A stretch of DNA of 64,000 nt from Sweltsa coloradensis (lineage: Eukaryota > Arthropoda > Insecta > Plecoptera > Chloroperlidae). Of the stretch, positions 46,861-58,307 are shown in pieces. The number at the start of each line of letters is the position of its first letter. Within the stretch, counting starts at the first letter, position 1. The stretch lies in assembly GCA_024449915.1 (NCBI GenBank), contig JAMZAV010000299.1:248001-312000 (forward strand). The letters run 5' to 3'. The notes under the pieces are model-generated. The model did no database searches. It was not told the DNA's origin and saw nothing but the letters and a program-made list of their open reading frames with translations. Position numbers and translations under genes: made by a program.

Positions 46861-46867
46861 TATATAA
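46861..46867 (+). promoter_or_regulatory. TATA-box-like sequence, right arm
   Basis: GGCTATATAAGGCGGGC on the plus strand, mirrored to the left-arm copy. The hammerhead-like motif starts about 60 bp downstream. Confidence 0.4.
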
Positions 46868-46927
46868 GGCGGGCGCTGCGTGCTTGCCAACCACTGTGAC
46901 TCCAACCTCCGTAGAGTCACAGTCAAC

Positions 46928-46963
46928 CTTGAAAATGTCTGACGTAGTACAGACGAAACGTCG
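46928..46963 (+). ncRNA. Hammerhead-like motif, right arm
   Basis: CTTGAAAAT, hairpin GTCTG / loop ACGTAGTA / CAGAC, then GAAACGTCGG. It matches the layout at 44234 (TGAARAT, 5-bp helix, 8-nt loop, GAAACGTYG), but two bases of the CUGANGA core are changed, so activity is unlikely as it stands. Confidence 0.4.
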
Positions 46964-47034
46964 GTGGACGCCCAGGTTCTGACCTGGTTCATCTTATCTT
47001 CGACGCGGTTTTACCCAAGATCCTTGTTTTTATC

Positions 47035-47623
47035 ATATATATATATGTATGCGCACAATGTATTTTCGGTTAGTCCGTGTGGCTTTTATTCTGTTATTTC
47101 CAACGTTTCTGGCAGTTCTCCCTGTCCATCTTCAACGAAATTAAAAACATATATAATATTCAAATATATTGTTTTAACCTTGGTGTTATAGTTGGCGACC
47201 ATGACGCTGTTATGTTAGTACTTTAGACAGAAATTACAAAAGTGTAGTCACTTTTTTAATTTCTGCTAAAAGTAAAAAAACACTGTGTCAAAATTTTATG
47301 TATTTTAGACTGAAGTACATTCACTTAATTAATAAGTAAAGTTTAACCTAAGGAGAGAGTATACAAAATACAAAATCAACACAGCTTGCTCAAAAATCAA
47401 TACCATCTTTCTTTTTAACGTTGATTTTGGAAATATTGCTTGAGCTTTTTATAAAATAAAATGGAGGGACTATTTAATAATTAAGTATTTACTTCATTGA
47501 CATAGAACTAGAAGTATTAGGGGAGATGCCCTGATTTGTCAAGTTTAATATTTCAATTTCATGAAGATCTCTTCTCAGCCTTGTATGTAAAATAGAAGCG
47601 TGCATTTAAATAGTTCCCATTTG
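47035..47623. other. Unannotated AT-rich stretch
   Basis: No gene recognised. Confidence 0.4.
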
Positions 47624-47871
47624 AGTCCCCTAGATTCAAAAGCGGCTATGTCCATCAGCGAAAAAAATACAAGTTGTTTCCCATATCAGCCTAGATATTT
47701 GGATTTGGCCGGTTTTAAACCTAACTGAATAGCAAGGTCGCATCTTACACAGTGATATGGCCGGTTTTGCATCTCACATTCATTAATTTCGGCTAGGAAC
47801 GAATTATTACAGCAAAACGATTTTTTTTTATTTTCACTGATGGACATAGCCGGTTTTCAATCTAGGGGCCT
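47624..47871. mobile_element. 248-bp MITE with inverted ends
   Basis: The left end is AGTCCCCTAGATTCAAAAGC and GGCTATGTCCATCAG. The right end in reverse is AGGCCCCTAGATTGAAAACC and GGCTATGTCCATCAG. CATTTG flanks both sides (47618-47623 and 47872-47877). GGCCGGTTTT words repeat inside. There is no coding capacity. Confidence 0.85.
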
Positions 47872-47975
47872 CATTTGTCAGTTATTATTTTGGCCGATCA
47901 TGTGTGTCAACTGTCAAAGAGGTATTACTTCATAGATGAAATGGGTGTCCATGTCTTTCTCACTGTACACAGGCA

Positions 47976-48125
47976 ATGGCGGCAACTCGCATCAGCCAAG
48001 AGCTGTACACAAAAACTCGACCTGCAGTCAAACCGCGTGTTGTTGGGGATCGACAAGGTTTCGCCCCGTATTTCCAGCGGCCGCCTGGAGGCCGCTGGCC
48101 GCAGCACAGACAATCTTCAAAGTAG
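47976..48125 (+). CDS. Candidate short ORF (49 residues) after an acceptor-like site
   Basis: A pyrimidine-rich tract and TGTACACAG lie just before ATGG in good start context (GGCAATGG). The frame reads MAATRISQELYTKTRPAVK, then PRVVGDRQGFAPYF and QRPPGGRWPQHRQSSK, and stops. It is strongly basic. The region is GC-rich, so all three plus frames and one minus frame are open; this weakens the case. The product is not recognised. Confidence 0.25.
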   Translation: MAATRISQELYTKTRPAVKPRVVGDRQGFAPYFQRPPGGRWPQHRQSSK

Positions 48126-50585
48126 TTTAGTCATGTCAGTCAGGAGAACAACCAACCAGTTCTAAGCACAGAATTTTAATTTTACGCTCACTTGTCTTCA
48201 TCTTGTTAATTTTTTCAGCCGATTGTAATTTCTGTAAAATTGTTATCATCTATTACATAATTTATTTTCGTATTTCAGAAAGAATTGTGTTCAAACTTTA
48301 TTATTGTCCAAATTGTAATGGGAAAAATATCTGGAAAATAAATACAGGTCCAGAGATGACACTTATCTTGTACACATGTGAGCCTTGGATTGGATTGGAT
48401 TGCAGTAACGCAGTTTCATAATTCTTGTTTTATAAATCCTCAAACGAAGGTAATATGCATAATATGTGGGTTGCTGGTTGCTGTATACAGAGTAAACTGC
48501 ATGTGCATGCTACGTTGTGAGAGGAGGGTTGGAGTTGGAGGTGACTCTACATACGAGGAGCGAGCGAAGCGAGGGTGAATACGAGAGGAAATTTGCAAGA
48601 CCGTGACCGTGACTGATACTATAATACAACGATAACGATACTAGAAAATGTGTCACTAAGAAACCCACATAGCCCATTATGCAGGTTATCCGTGACTACA
48701 TTAATAACACCAAACCAAAATAAAATAACGATAGTGACACAAAACAATATCGAAAACTATTTTAGCAACACCAAGTCAAAGCAATGATAGACGTTCTTTA
48801 TATACGATGTCCGATGGTTAATGTTATTGTTACTTATATCAAAATATGCGACACGATAATTGAAGCAACTACTGGAATGCGATGCTTATTTATATGTTAT
48901 TAACAGCAGTGTGATTATAATTCGTGAAATATAGAACACTAAGTCTGAACTCATGAAGAGGTGTCATGGGCAGAAGTACTCAAGGCTTTTTAAACTTGTG
49001 AGGAAGCTGGTTTAAAATCACTCGCAGTGTTATTACGAGCTCGTGTAATGCTCCCAATACTGAAACCAAGAATTTAAAGATGAAAAGGTTTAGAAGTTTA
49101 GAAGTAGCTATGGTGATGGGTGCCGAGAGGCGCTCGTAGTCGTCGGCCGCGCATGTTGTGCGCACCTCGCTCAGGTAGGAGGGTCAAGGTTTTCCTCACC
49201 TCACCTCATAGCTGGCCTGCGTGACCCCTAACCCCCAGCTTGCTGTCAGACAAACTAAGAAAAGACGTGACGTGACCAATAATTACTGGCTAAATAAATT
49301 GTTTCTAATATTGATCATATTTTTAATTACTGATTTATCGGTCAGAGGGTAGACACCTCGTTTGCGCCTGTACACGTTCAGTCTCTTGCTGGTCATTATC
49401 CTTACAAGTTTTTATATTGTCGCAATCCTCTCAAACCGCTATACAATTACTAACATTATAGCAAGTAACTTTTCTTTGCCCGACTCACAAGAATACCACC
49501 AACCATTTCTGTTTGTTTTTCTATGGGTTTATACGTTACGTTTATATTCCGATTTAAAAACTGAATCTGAATTCTACCGGAGGACCCCTCCCCCCCCACT
49601 CCATAAACTGCCTAATTGTGACCAACACTTCCTGAAGACGTATAAGCTTCTAGGAATGAGCAAGAAAATATGGAATGCGTTCTTTCTTACTTTACTTTAC
49701 TACATGAGCGAAAGTGACTCAATTACTCTAGGAGTTCACATTATTTAAAAAAATGTTATCATTATCGTAGAACTAGGAAACGCATTCCATGATTTTTTTG
49801 TTATTGACACACACAATTATTTGGCGTAACTACGCTAAGCCACAGCTTGAACAAACATGTTATCAATATCGCAGCCAGCAATGTCTATTATTTTTACATC
49901 CCTCAATGTTACTGAACTATACTTATAAATATATTTAGAAAGGAATTAAAAAGCTAACAGTTAGAAAACAATGATGGCACGTTGCACCCAAACGAAAAAG
50001 TCTGTGAAAATTTAAGTTTGGATTGATTTAGTTTGTAATTGCGAAACTAAATAAGATCTACCTAAAATAATTTATAGAATAAAATAAAAATAGTCTGTTG
50101 CTTGACGCCTGTCCGTGATCGTCCCTGACATGGCAACAGCGCCGGTGAAACCCTCCCCAACCACCGCTCAAGGCACACAACACCCTCGTCCACAGAACGG
50201 ACAACCTCCGTGCTAATCAACATTTTTAATGAGTGCTTCAAAAATAATCGAGACCATCGAGGGAATAAATTTAAGAACCAATTACTAGAACAAAGGCAGA
50301 GTGGAAATAAGGCAGCAAGACATTATATCGCACCCTGTTATTAGGGCAGGTCCGTTACCTAGATATTAATGCGTATTAAGGCGGCCTAAGCCAAACACCG
50401 TGTTCGAATTCCGGTAATTAATAGAAATACCAAAAGCTATTTCGGTTAAAAACGAAACGTATTAATACGGTAATGTCATTGTTCAGATGTTGAAGTAAGG
50501 GTTCATAAATAATAAGACAATATATTACTATGAACTCTCTCAACCTCAGGCAGATGTCAGAACGTGGTTGTATGACTTGTATCAG
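48126..50585. other. Unannotated 2.4-kb stretch
   Basis: A modular-repeat 3'-end remnant (ACGAGGAGCGAGCGAAGCGA) lies near 48555. An open frame at 49362-49748 has a hydrophobic start and a proline tract but no recognised family. B-box-like GTGTTCGAATTCC near 50400 could be a decayed SINE. Confidence 0.35.
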
Positions 50586-50845
50586 TGACGGCTTCTAAGC
50601 CCCTGTGACCCAACGTTGCGAAGGGCGCTTTAAAAGACAAACCAGACCGGGCTGAAAGAGACAAAAAGTCTTCTAAGGCCCTCTCTGTCTTTTCTAGTTA
50701 AAATTATTGTATTGTTGGAAGACATCTTGCGGGCGTTAGGAGACAGGGCGTTAGAAGACTTATAGTCCAGTTTGTCTTCTAAGGCCAGGTGCGCAACGTG
50801 TAACACAACCGTCCACAGACAGGGCCTTACGAGGAACCAAAAGCT
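50586..50845. repeat. Module F, inverted pair
   Basis: The left part GGCTTCTAAGCCCCTGTGAC, then CAACGTTGCGAAG and AAAAGTCTTCTAAGG, is mirrored by the right part (CTTGCGGGCGTTAGGAGACA, GTGCGCAACGTGTAACACAA). Single copies lie at about 52970-53180 and 63545-63705. Confidence 0.8.
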
Positions 50846-52188
50846 CCAGTGCGTTAGATTAGAATCCTGCACCCTACATCTCGTGCAAGTTGCAACACTC
50901 ATGTGTCAGATCTTGTCAGAATAAGGTGAACGCAAGTCAGCTATATAATATTCTAATGCATTGTTGTGGAGCTCATACTTAATATAACCTGAACGAAAAT
51001 CACCACAGTATATATTGAAGAGTCATTTTTTTAACACCATCAATATTTTTAATACTTCATTTTTTTGGAAGCTCCATTCTTTCAAAATAATTACTTTGCT
51101 TTTGTTTTGTTTTTTTTTGTTGCTAATATTCAGTCTGCATAGTCTTCGCGTTGCTATTGAGCGAGGTAGTTTGAGTTTAGTTGGACTAAGGAAGGAGGAG
51201 TGATTGATTGACAGATGAAGTAGTATCTCCTTAACGAGAGAGAGGCTAGAAAACAAACCGGTCAGTCCCCAGGGATCTATGTGATCAGTTGGCTTTCAAG
51301 TATACGTAAAAATATCAATTCAACGTGCATGTGAGTGGTGGGAAACAGATAGGTGTGAAGACTGAAGAGTCGACACTCGTATTCAAGTGGCCGTGGCACT
51401 GAAGTCTGGATGGGGTTCAAACACGATGTTCCAGAGGGAACACTATCATGTCCGAGTTCCCAGGATCGTGTGTGGTACTGGTAGATGTCTGCTTGCTTGA
51501 TGCCAGAATCAATGGCCTTACATTCAATAATAATCAGTCAAGAGAAGTTTTTTTTAAGAGGTTTTACGATGATATCAGAGAATTATGGACACTCAGTTTT
51601 GAGAATAGTCCATTTCGGCGCCCCCCCCCCCCCCCCCCCCCCCAACAAATACACATTAGTAACTTTTCACTAGTGCATGTGAGTGCGGTGCTATCTTCGG
51701 TTTTCACTGTATAAGTAATGGTGAAATGACAATTTGGAATTGGGTGGGGGGAAAGGAGCTAGGAAGCTTCGGTCCTAATGCTGTGGAGAACAGGTATTAC
51801 CTGTGATTTACTTCAACAACGGTTCATACAACAATAATAACACAATAGTAATAATACTCACTAACAATAACAAAATTAATCAAATTAACAGCTGGTAATA
51901 AAATTAATTGCGATTAAAAGTTAAAAAACAAACTGTGATAAAAGGCGAAACTCTAAGTTACAGTTATATAAGATTTATTTTAGATGCAAAGTATTTCTAG
52001 TACTTAAAAGGTACCAACGAGGATTACGATTACAATACAATCAGCATCTAAATTCTTACGGCGCCAATAAAAATAAATCCAACTTCAAGTTAATCTTCCT
52101 CTCAAAGTGTGAATCTTCTAGCCGTCTGGCTCCAAGTGTAAGTGCAGTTCATCGGCCTAATTGATTGGTGGTGGAAGTGAAGTGGACA
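50846..52188. other. Unannotated stretch with a C tract
   Basis: A C run of about 24 lies at about 51620-51643. Open frames running through it are artefacts of the tract. Confidence 0.4.
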
Positions 52189-52343
52189 CAGACGCAGACG
52201 CGGCAGGCCTGAGAACTGTGAACGTCCATGCACGTAGAGCAGACGCAGACGCGGCAGGCCTGAGAACTGTGAACGTCCATGCACGTAGAGCAGACGCAGA
52301 CGCGGCAGGCCTGAGAACTGTGAACGTCCATTGCACGTAGAGC
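52189..52343. repeat. 51-bp minisatellite, 3 copies
   Basis: The unit contains CAGACGCAGACGCGGCAGGC, CTGAGAACTGTGAACGTCC and ATGCACGTAGAG. Three nearly identical copies keep minus frames open with a 17-residue period. Confidence 0.95.
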
Positions 52344-52524
52344 ACTGGCACAAGCTCACGACAGGTTTGCGCGCTGCTTGCATGCGTGGATTAGGACACA
52401 GCCACTAGCTGTAAAAGGCCATCTAGGAAGACATTTCCTTTAGGGATGACTTTCATCTTAGCAAAAACTAGCACACAGTCCGTACATTTGTTGTAAAGAA
52501 CAATGTGTACCGACATTAAATTGA
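52344..52524. other. Short unannotated stretch
   Basis: Nothing recognised. Confidence 0.4.
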
Positions 52525-52735
52525 CGATTCTGATTCGGGAGGTTTCGGGTTCAAATCCCGTCGAGGGCGGTAATCCTGATTGAAGGTTTTATCGAGGTTT
52601 TCCTCGGTTGTTTATGCGAATGCAAGGGATCCCTTCACAATTGGCCTAACTCCAGTGTACAGTTAAGACACCTCAAGAGGGGCATGCATTGCACCCTGGG
52701 CAGGCAATTCCCACGAGAAATTAAAAAGTGTGTTT
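52525..52735 (+). repeat. SINE S1, best-preserved copy
   Basis: GATTCGGGAGGTTTCGGGTT and CAAATCCCGTCGAG hold the B box (GGTTCAAATCC). Then come GGTAATCCTGATTGAAGG, CCTCGGTTG, CACAATTGGCC, and the 3' part CTCAAGAGGGGCATGCATTG and CACCCTGGGCAGG. This copy defines the family: tRNA-like head, then a body ending in GCATTGCACCCTGGG. Confidence 0.85.
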
Positions 52736-52825
52736 AGTGTAGGCCTACGTTATAGTAATTTATTATACATAGTTGGGTGAGAGTAGTGAGCGTAGCGAAT
52801 ACTCGAATTTGACTACCACAACGAA

Positions 52826-52965
52826 ACTTCGCAAATGCTTTTTCAGGCGCGTTGTTAGATGAGCGTAAATTTTTTTAACGAAAAAAACGTAAAATTGCGT
52901 TTTTCATGAGAAATAATTTTTCGATTGCGCTCAAATTTCACACGAATATATTTATTCGTAAAATG
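52826..52965 (+). repeat. Modular repeat, family B, 5' part only
   Basis: CGAAACTTCGCAAATGC and CGCGTTGTTAGATGAGCG, then one internal unit (TTCGATTGCGCTCAAATTTC) up to CGTAAAAT, where module F begins. Confidence 0.8.
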
Positions 52966-53180
52966 GGGCGGTATTTTAAGCCCCTTTCCTAAGTCCCCTG
53001 GACCCTTTTTTGGCTTCTAAGCCCCTGTGACCGAAGGTTGTGCTACACGTTGCGAAGCGGGGCCCAAGAAGACAAACCGGTCCGGGCTTTTAGAAGACTA
53101 AAAGTCTTCTTAGGCCCGGGCTCCTAACGCCCGCACGATGTTTTTGTCCGGTCGCACACGTTGCAAGGGGGGCTGTACTT
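52966..53180 (+). repeat. Module F joined to family B
   Basis: TTTTGGCTTCTAAGCCCCTG, GGTTGTGCTACACGTTGCG, ACTAAAAGTCTTCTTAGGCC and CTCCTAACGCCCGCACG. The junction falls at the same TAAAAT site of family B as at 63700. Confidence 0.75.
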
Positions 53181-53754
53181 TGCTCGAGGAAAAACAAAAA
53201 ATCCCCAAAATGTTGGTGGTGGGGGGGGGGGGGGGGATAAAAATAAATCATTAGCAATATTCATTAATTAGATATTGCTTAACGTCTCATTTGACCGAAA
53301 ATGTCGCAATTAAATCATGTAGGCATTGCAAAAGCACTGTTTTAATATGCAATGATTTTATTGTGACAATTTTATTCAACGTTGAATGTTGATAATAATT
53401 GGTTTTGGGAGAACTAACACCATAGTTTTTCATAAAACAGTAATGTGTAGCTGCGGTGGGTAGACCGCCCAAATACCATAATGTATATTTTACTTTGCAT
53501 ACTTAATATAATAATAACTGCATATTATGGCCGAGTTGGGAACTGCTCATCTTAACAATTGGGTCGTTTTTCAATATGCTGGCACTCAATGTCGTCTAAG
53601 ATTAATTAATAACTTATTTACTTTAATTTACTTATTATTATAATAATATATGATAGTTCATATAAAGTATACTCTATATATAATAATATATACATCTATA
53701 TATATAATTAATTAATACTTTAATACTAATTAACTTTAATCAGAAATTAAAAAG
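53181..53754. other. Unannotated AT-rich stretch
   Basis: A G run lies at about 53220-53236 and TATA-rich sequence at 53640-53720. Confidence 0.4.
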
Positions 53755-53836
53755 ACCTCCCCAACCGGATTCGAACCACGGGTCCTCCCAACTCCCCAGG
53801 TGACGTCGTAACTACTAGACCACCATGGACGGGTAA
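53755..53836 (-). repeat. tRNA-like SINE head or tRNA pseudogene
   Basis: On the minus strand TGGTCTAGTAGTTACGAC fits an A box and GGTTCGAATCC is a perfect B box, about 40 nt apart. A convincing anticodon arm cannot be drawn, so I treat it as tRNA-derived rather than a tRNA gene. Confidence 0.5.
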
Positions 53837-53965
53837 ATGTTATCTATGATTGTAGTTGCTTATACATCTGAAGGGCAGGGTTTAATATGCTCACTCCACT
53901 GGATGTGGGAGACCTGTGGTTTAATCCCGGTTTGGGCGAAGTTTTACAATTACTGAATTGTAGTA
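53837..53965. other. Possible second tRNA-derived fragment
   Basis: GACCTGTGGTTTAATCCCGG resembles a B box on the plus strand, but no A box is clear. Confidence 0.25.
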
Positions 53966-54431
53966 AACTAGGAACAGCTTCGCAAACGCTTTTTGCAGGC
54001 GCGTTGTTGGATAAGCCGTAAGTTTTTTAAAGCGAAAAAGCTGGTTATAATAACGATTTTTCATAAAATCTTTTTTTTCGATTCGCCCAAATTTCCACCA
54101 AAATATTATTCATAAAATTAGGTTTCTGTGAAAAAATTATTAAAATCTGGATAAAGCATGTAGGTGTTATAGTTCGAAGATATTTTTTTAAAAATCTAAA
54201 AAAATCGTAAATTGCCGATTTTATAGAAAATAATAATTTTTCGATTGCGCTCAAAACGTGCAGTTCTAAGTTCAGAGTTTTCGAAGGCCTCCAGAAAATT
54301 GCCTTGCAATTAGTGTATTTTTTTGCCGAATCGTTGGTTTACAAACACACCAAGACAAAAAAAAAAGGGGAAAACTTATTTGTTTCTCCAGTGTATGAAA
54401 TTAAATCTTCGCTTCGCTCGCTACGCTCATT
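53966..54431 (+). repeat. Modular repeat, family B, copy 3 (short)
   Basis: The 5' end is AACTAGGAACAGCTTCGCAA then GCGTTGTTGGATAAGC. It has one internal unit, then AAGTTCAGAGTTTTCGAAGG. The 3' end is CTTCGCTTCGCTCGCTACGC then TCAT. It is followed at once by another family B copy. Confidence 0.85.
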
Positions 54432-54436
54432 ACCGA

Positions 54437-57400
54437 TAACTAGGAAAACGCTTAAGTCTTCCGCGTTGCTGGATGAGCGTAATTGGTGCATTGAGCTGCC
54501 ATGTGTTTATGCGGATTTTCTGTTGTTCTGTGAAAAAATCCATGACTAAGGTTATTTTTTTTTTTAATTTAATTAAATTTAAATAAACTTTAGTTTTTAG
54601 TTTTTTTAATAAATTCGTCGTTATTTTAAAAAGAAAACAATCGTAAAATTGCGATTTTTATAAGAAATATTATTCGATTGCGCTCAAAAATTCACATGAA
54701 TAAATTCATTAATAAAATTAAGGTTCTGTGAAAAAATCAAAACAATCGATAAACATGGAGGTGTTTTGTTATAATCAAAGAATTGTTTTTAAAAAAGAAA
54801 AAAAAGTAAAATTTCGATTTTCATGAGAATAATTTTTAATTGTGCCAAATTTCACACGAATATCTTAATTCATAAAATTATTGGTTCTGTGAAAAATCAT
54901 TAAAAATTCGGATAAAGCTGTAGGTGTGTTATAATCGAAGAAATTTTAAAAAATCGAAAAAATCGTAAATTGCAATTTCATGAGAAATAATTTTCGAATG
55001 CGCCTCAAAAAGGTGGCAGTTCTAGTTTCAGAAGTTTCGAAGGTCTCCATAAAATCTTATTCTATTAGCTAGGGCGGATAAGGCTAACAATTAGGGGTTT
55101 GTGGTAGAGGTCTGACTTTTGGACTGGTAATAACTCAAACAATATTCTAAGAAAATTGCCTCGAGGTGCCCATGACAAAATGCGTCCAAATTCGAAAATT
55201 CAAAATATCAAACTAAATTTTATCCCAAACCTAAGATTACAAACGTGTTATACATATTGTATGATAACGTCCAAAATTTATATAAAAAAAATACATATTA
55301 TCCCATATATGTAATCTAACCATATTTTACACCTTTGACCTTGGTATTAACAAATTTTTTCAACACTTGCTGGGAGGATGGCCTACCAGACTTGGTTTTC
55401 GTTGTGTTAGGGCCGTGAATTTTCCCTAAATACTCAGATAATGTTCTCCTAAAAATGGCTGTCGAGGTGCCCTCAAAAGGTGCTTCCTTATAGGAAAAAA
55501 AGGGAGGTGTACTAAAAGGGGTTGATAACAACGAAATAATAAAGCTGTATTCAAATATAATATAAAGGACTCTAAATTTACATTTATTGTAGATTAAGAT
55601 TTCTAAAGTTAGTTTACAAAAAATTAAAATTTCACCATATATGTAATCTTATCAGATAATGCGCCCTGACCCCTTTCATAAATTTACGCAATATTACCGG
55701 AAGGGTATGTGTGACGCACTTGTTTGTCTCAAATTATCCCAATATCCGAATTAGGACGAAAGAACATTTTGCAATGCCTTGGTACATTTCCACACATAGG
55801 ACTTTGACACATTTTTTCCAGTTTTTCACAACATTTACTCAAGATTACGAAAGTGTATTGGTTTGACCACTGTTCGTTTTGTCTCAAATATCCACTAATA
55901 CGAATACGTAGCGAATAAGATTGATTAACACCTTGGGGTACCTTTTCACACATGGACTTTGGACCCATTTTCGACACATTTACTCAATTTAACGAAAGTG
56001 TATCGTGTGACCACCCCCCCCCCTTTGTTTTTGTCCCAAATATAGTTCCAAGATTACGAATTTGGACGAACAGAACATTTTGCATGCCTTGGGTAAATTT
56101 TTCACACAAGGCCTATTGGACCCCTTCTTCACACATTTACTCAAGATTAAACGAAATTGATAGTGTGACCGTTTTTTCTAGTTGTGTCTCCAAACCATGC
56201 CAATAATACGACAATAAGGAACGAAAATTAAGTTTTAACACCTTCTGGTTACATTTCTTACACACAATGGACTTTGAATGACCCATTTTCTCCACATTTA
56301 CTCAAGATTACGAAATTGTATAGTGTTACCACTCCGTTTATGTCCAAAATTCTGCCAATATACGATTAGGGCGAAAAATAAGTTTTTAAACCCTTGGATC
56401 ATTTTTTCGCTCAATGGACTTAGACCCCTTTTTTCCAAATGTACTACCAAAATAGAAAGAAAGTGTATAGTGTGACCACTCTTTTAATCCCCCAAATTAA
56501 TGTCATAATACGAATTAGGAGATTTTTTTAACACCTTGGTCAACTTGTTTGGCTACAATCCCATTTTTTCAAATACAATGTTTACAAAATTTCAGTTGTT
56601 ATTTTTCAGTAAATCGTACAACGCGCACAGCAACATACCTCGTAAATAATTGTCAAATTAGGGCTGCTCTATCAATAGCCTGGCAATAGCTTCCCGTTAT
56701 CGTAACAGTTTACAGGCAATGTTTTAAATCATAACCAATATTCCCGTTCCATTGCAGGGCCTCGTTCCCGGCTATTGTGGATAGTTTTCTTGTGTAAATA
56801 ACTCATTAAAACAATCTAAATGAAATTAATTCCGAAAGTGTTATGGAACACAAACTACGTGACTCCCGTGCACTAATAAAATATAATACTGTACCTATTT
56901 GGATAACATCAATCCTGTGCTTTTAAAGAAGATATTTTGACAAGTTTATATAACTACAATTACCAATCACTGATACTTTTTATTCCAAAACATACACTTA
57001 CAACAGTAAACAGTATGAAGAACCATATACAATGGAGATCGAGTTGACTCAAAAAGACTCAATCCCTCAACGTGGCTATATTATTATAGCGTTAGCAAAG
57101 CGGCCAGTATTCACAGTACATGATTCACACATCATGAATTAACTATTTTGATCAATAGTTTTTGACCCGACTACAAAACCACCAAATTTGTTAGGTTACT
57201 CGAAATAGGCTATTTGACGCGTATTGTTCGAATGGGTCAAATTCCATTGCTAAAAAAATGTAACCCAAGGTGTTAAAAACTTATTTTCGTCCTAATTCGA
57301 ATTATTGGCATAATTTGGGACAAAACGAGTGGTCACACTATACACTTTCGTTAATCTTGAGTAAATGTGTGAAAACTGAAAATGGGTCAAAGTCCATTGT

Positions 57401-58307
57401 GTGAAAATGTACCCAAGGCATTGCAAATTGTTCCTTTTCGTCCTAATTCGTAATATTGGAATAATTTGGGAAAAACAAGTGTGTCACGATACACTTTCGT
57501 TATATTGAGTAAATTTATGAAAGTGGTCAGGGCGCATAATCTGATCAGATTGACATTATATGGCGAGTTTTTTAATTTTTTTAAATTAAACTTTAGATCT
57601 TAATCTACAATAAAATGTAAATTTGGGCGTCCTTAATATATAATTTTGAATACAGTTTATTTATTTTTAGTGTTATCAACCCTTTAGTACACCTCCCTTT
57701 TTCTGCTATAAGCAAGCAACTTTTTTGAGGGCACCTCGAGCGCTATTTTTTCGTGAGAACATTCTTCTGAGTATTTTAGGGAAATTCACGGCCCTATCAC
57801 AAACCCACGTCTGGTAGGCCAATCCTCGCCAGCACCGTGAGAAAATTGTTAATAAAGTCAAAGGGTGTATAATATGGTTAGATATACATATATGTAATTG
57901 TATTTTTTTAATTAAATTTTGGACTTTTATCTACAATATGTATTAATTTTGTAATCTGAGGATAAAATTTAGCTTGATATTTGAATTTTCGAATTTTTTA
58001 AAAATGCCATTTGTTCAACCCCTTCCACCCCCTTAACCGGACGAATTTTGTCATGGCACCTCGAGGCAATTTTCTTAGAATATTGTTCTGAGTAAACAGT
58101 CCAAAATTCAGACCTCTACCACAAAACCCCTAATTGTTCTTGTATTGTCCTTTAATCCGCTTGACTATATTGGAGTATCGGTTTAGCCGGAATCGTGTTA
58201 ACAAAGCCAAAAATACAAAAAAGAAAAAAAAACAAAACATTCCGGATTTTTTTCTCCAGTGTAGTGAAATGGAATCTTCGCTTCGCTCGCTACGGTCATC
58301 AAATAGG
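54437..58307 (+). repeat. Modular repeat, family B, copy 4, split by a foldback element
   Basis: The 5' end is TAACTAGGAAAACGCTTAAG then GTTGCTGGATGAGCG at 54437-54480. Internal units run to CGAAGGTCTCCATAAAATC at about 55060. The sequence resumes at about 58169 with GGAGTATCGGTTTAGCCGGA and ends CTTCGCTTCGCTCGCTACGG. The two halves join up when compared with copy 1 at 17191. Confidence 0.9.
55061..58168. mobile_element. 3.1-kb foldback element inserted in family B
   Basis: Left and right parts are reverse complements over a long distance: CAATTAGGGGTTTGTGGTAG, GCCTCGAGGTGCCCATGAC and ACACTTTCGT-type blocks recur mirrored. The left arm (to about 56560) holds six tandem units of about 150 bp (CTCAAGATTACGAAAGTGTA, CAATGGACTTTG). 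The right arm (from about 57230) holds only about two, so the arms are unequal. A unique centre of about 670 bp has no coding signal. Inverted ends plus tandem subrepeats are the foldback layout. Confidence 0.87.

Larger units (their letters stand above)
46379..47034. mobile_element. 656-bp palindromic element with mirrored promoter and ribozyme-like motifs
   Basis: Two arms of about 300 bp (46379-46679 and 46738-47034) are near-perfect reverse complements. They start and end GATAAAAACAAGGATCTTGG and its complement. The loop is about 60 bp. Each arm has, from the centre outward, two or three tandem GGTGCGGGGCGGCGA units, a TATATAA box, the hairpin GTGACTC...GAGTCAC, and a hammerhead-like motif. 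TA repeats flank both ends. There is no protein. The layout, with two long repeats in opposite orientation carrying ribozyme-like motifs, recalls Penelope-like element termini; that link is inference. Confidence 0.85.

Noticed and set aside
48071..48096. Functional RNA hairpin (perfect 9-bp GC stem)
   Set aside because: A single strong stem inside a GC-rich patch; no other RNA features and it overlaps a possible small ORF.
49362..49748. 128-codon frame with hydrophobic start
   Set aside because: Could suggest a membrane protein, but no splice signals or family; AT-rich codons give hydrophobic residues by chance.
55316..55531. 71-codon frame in the foldback arm
   Set aside because: Its mirrored copy in the other arm does not keep the frame, so it is not a conserved gene.
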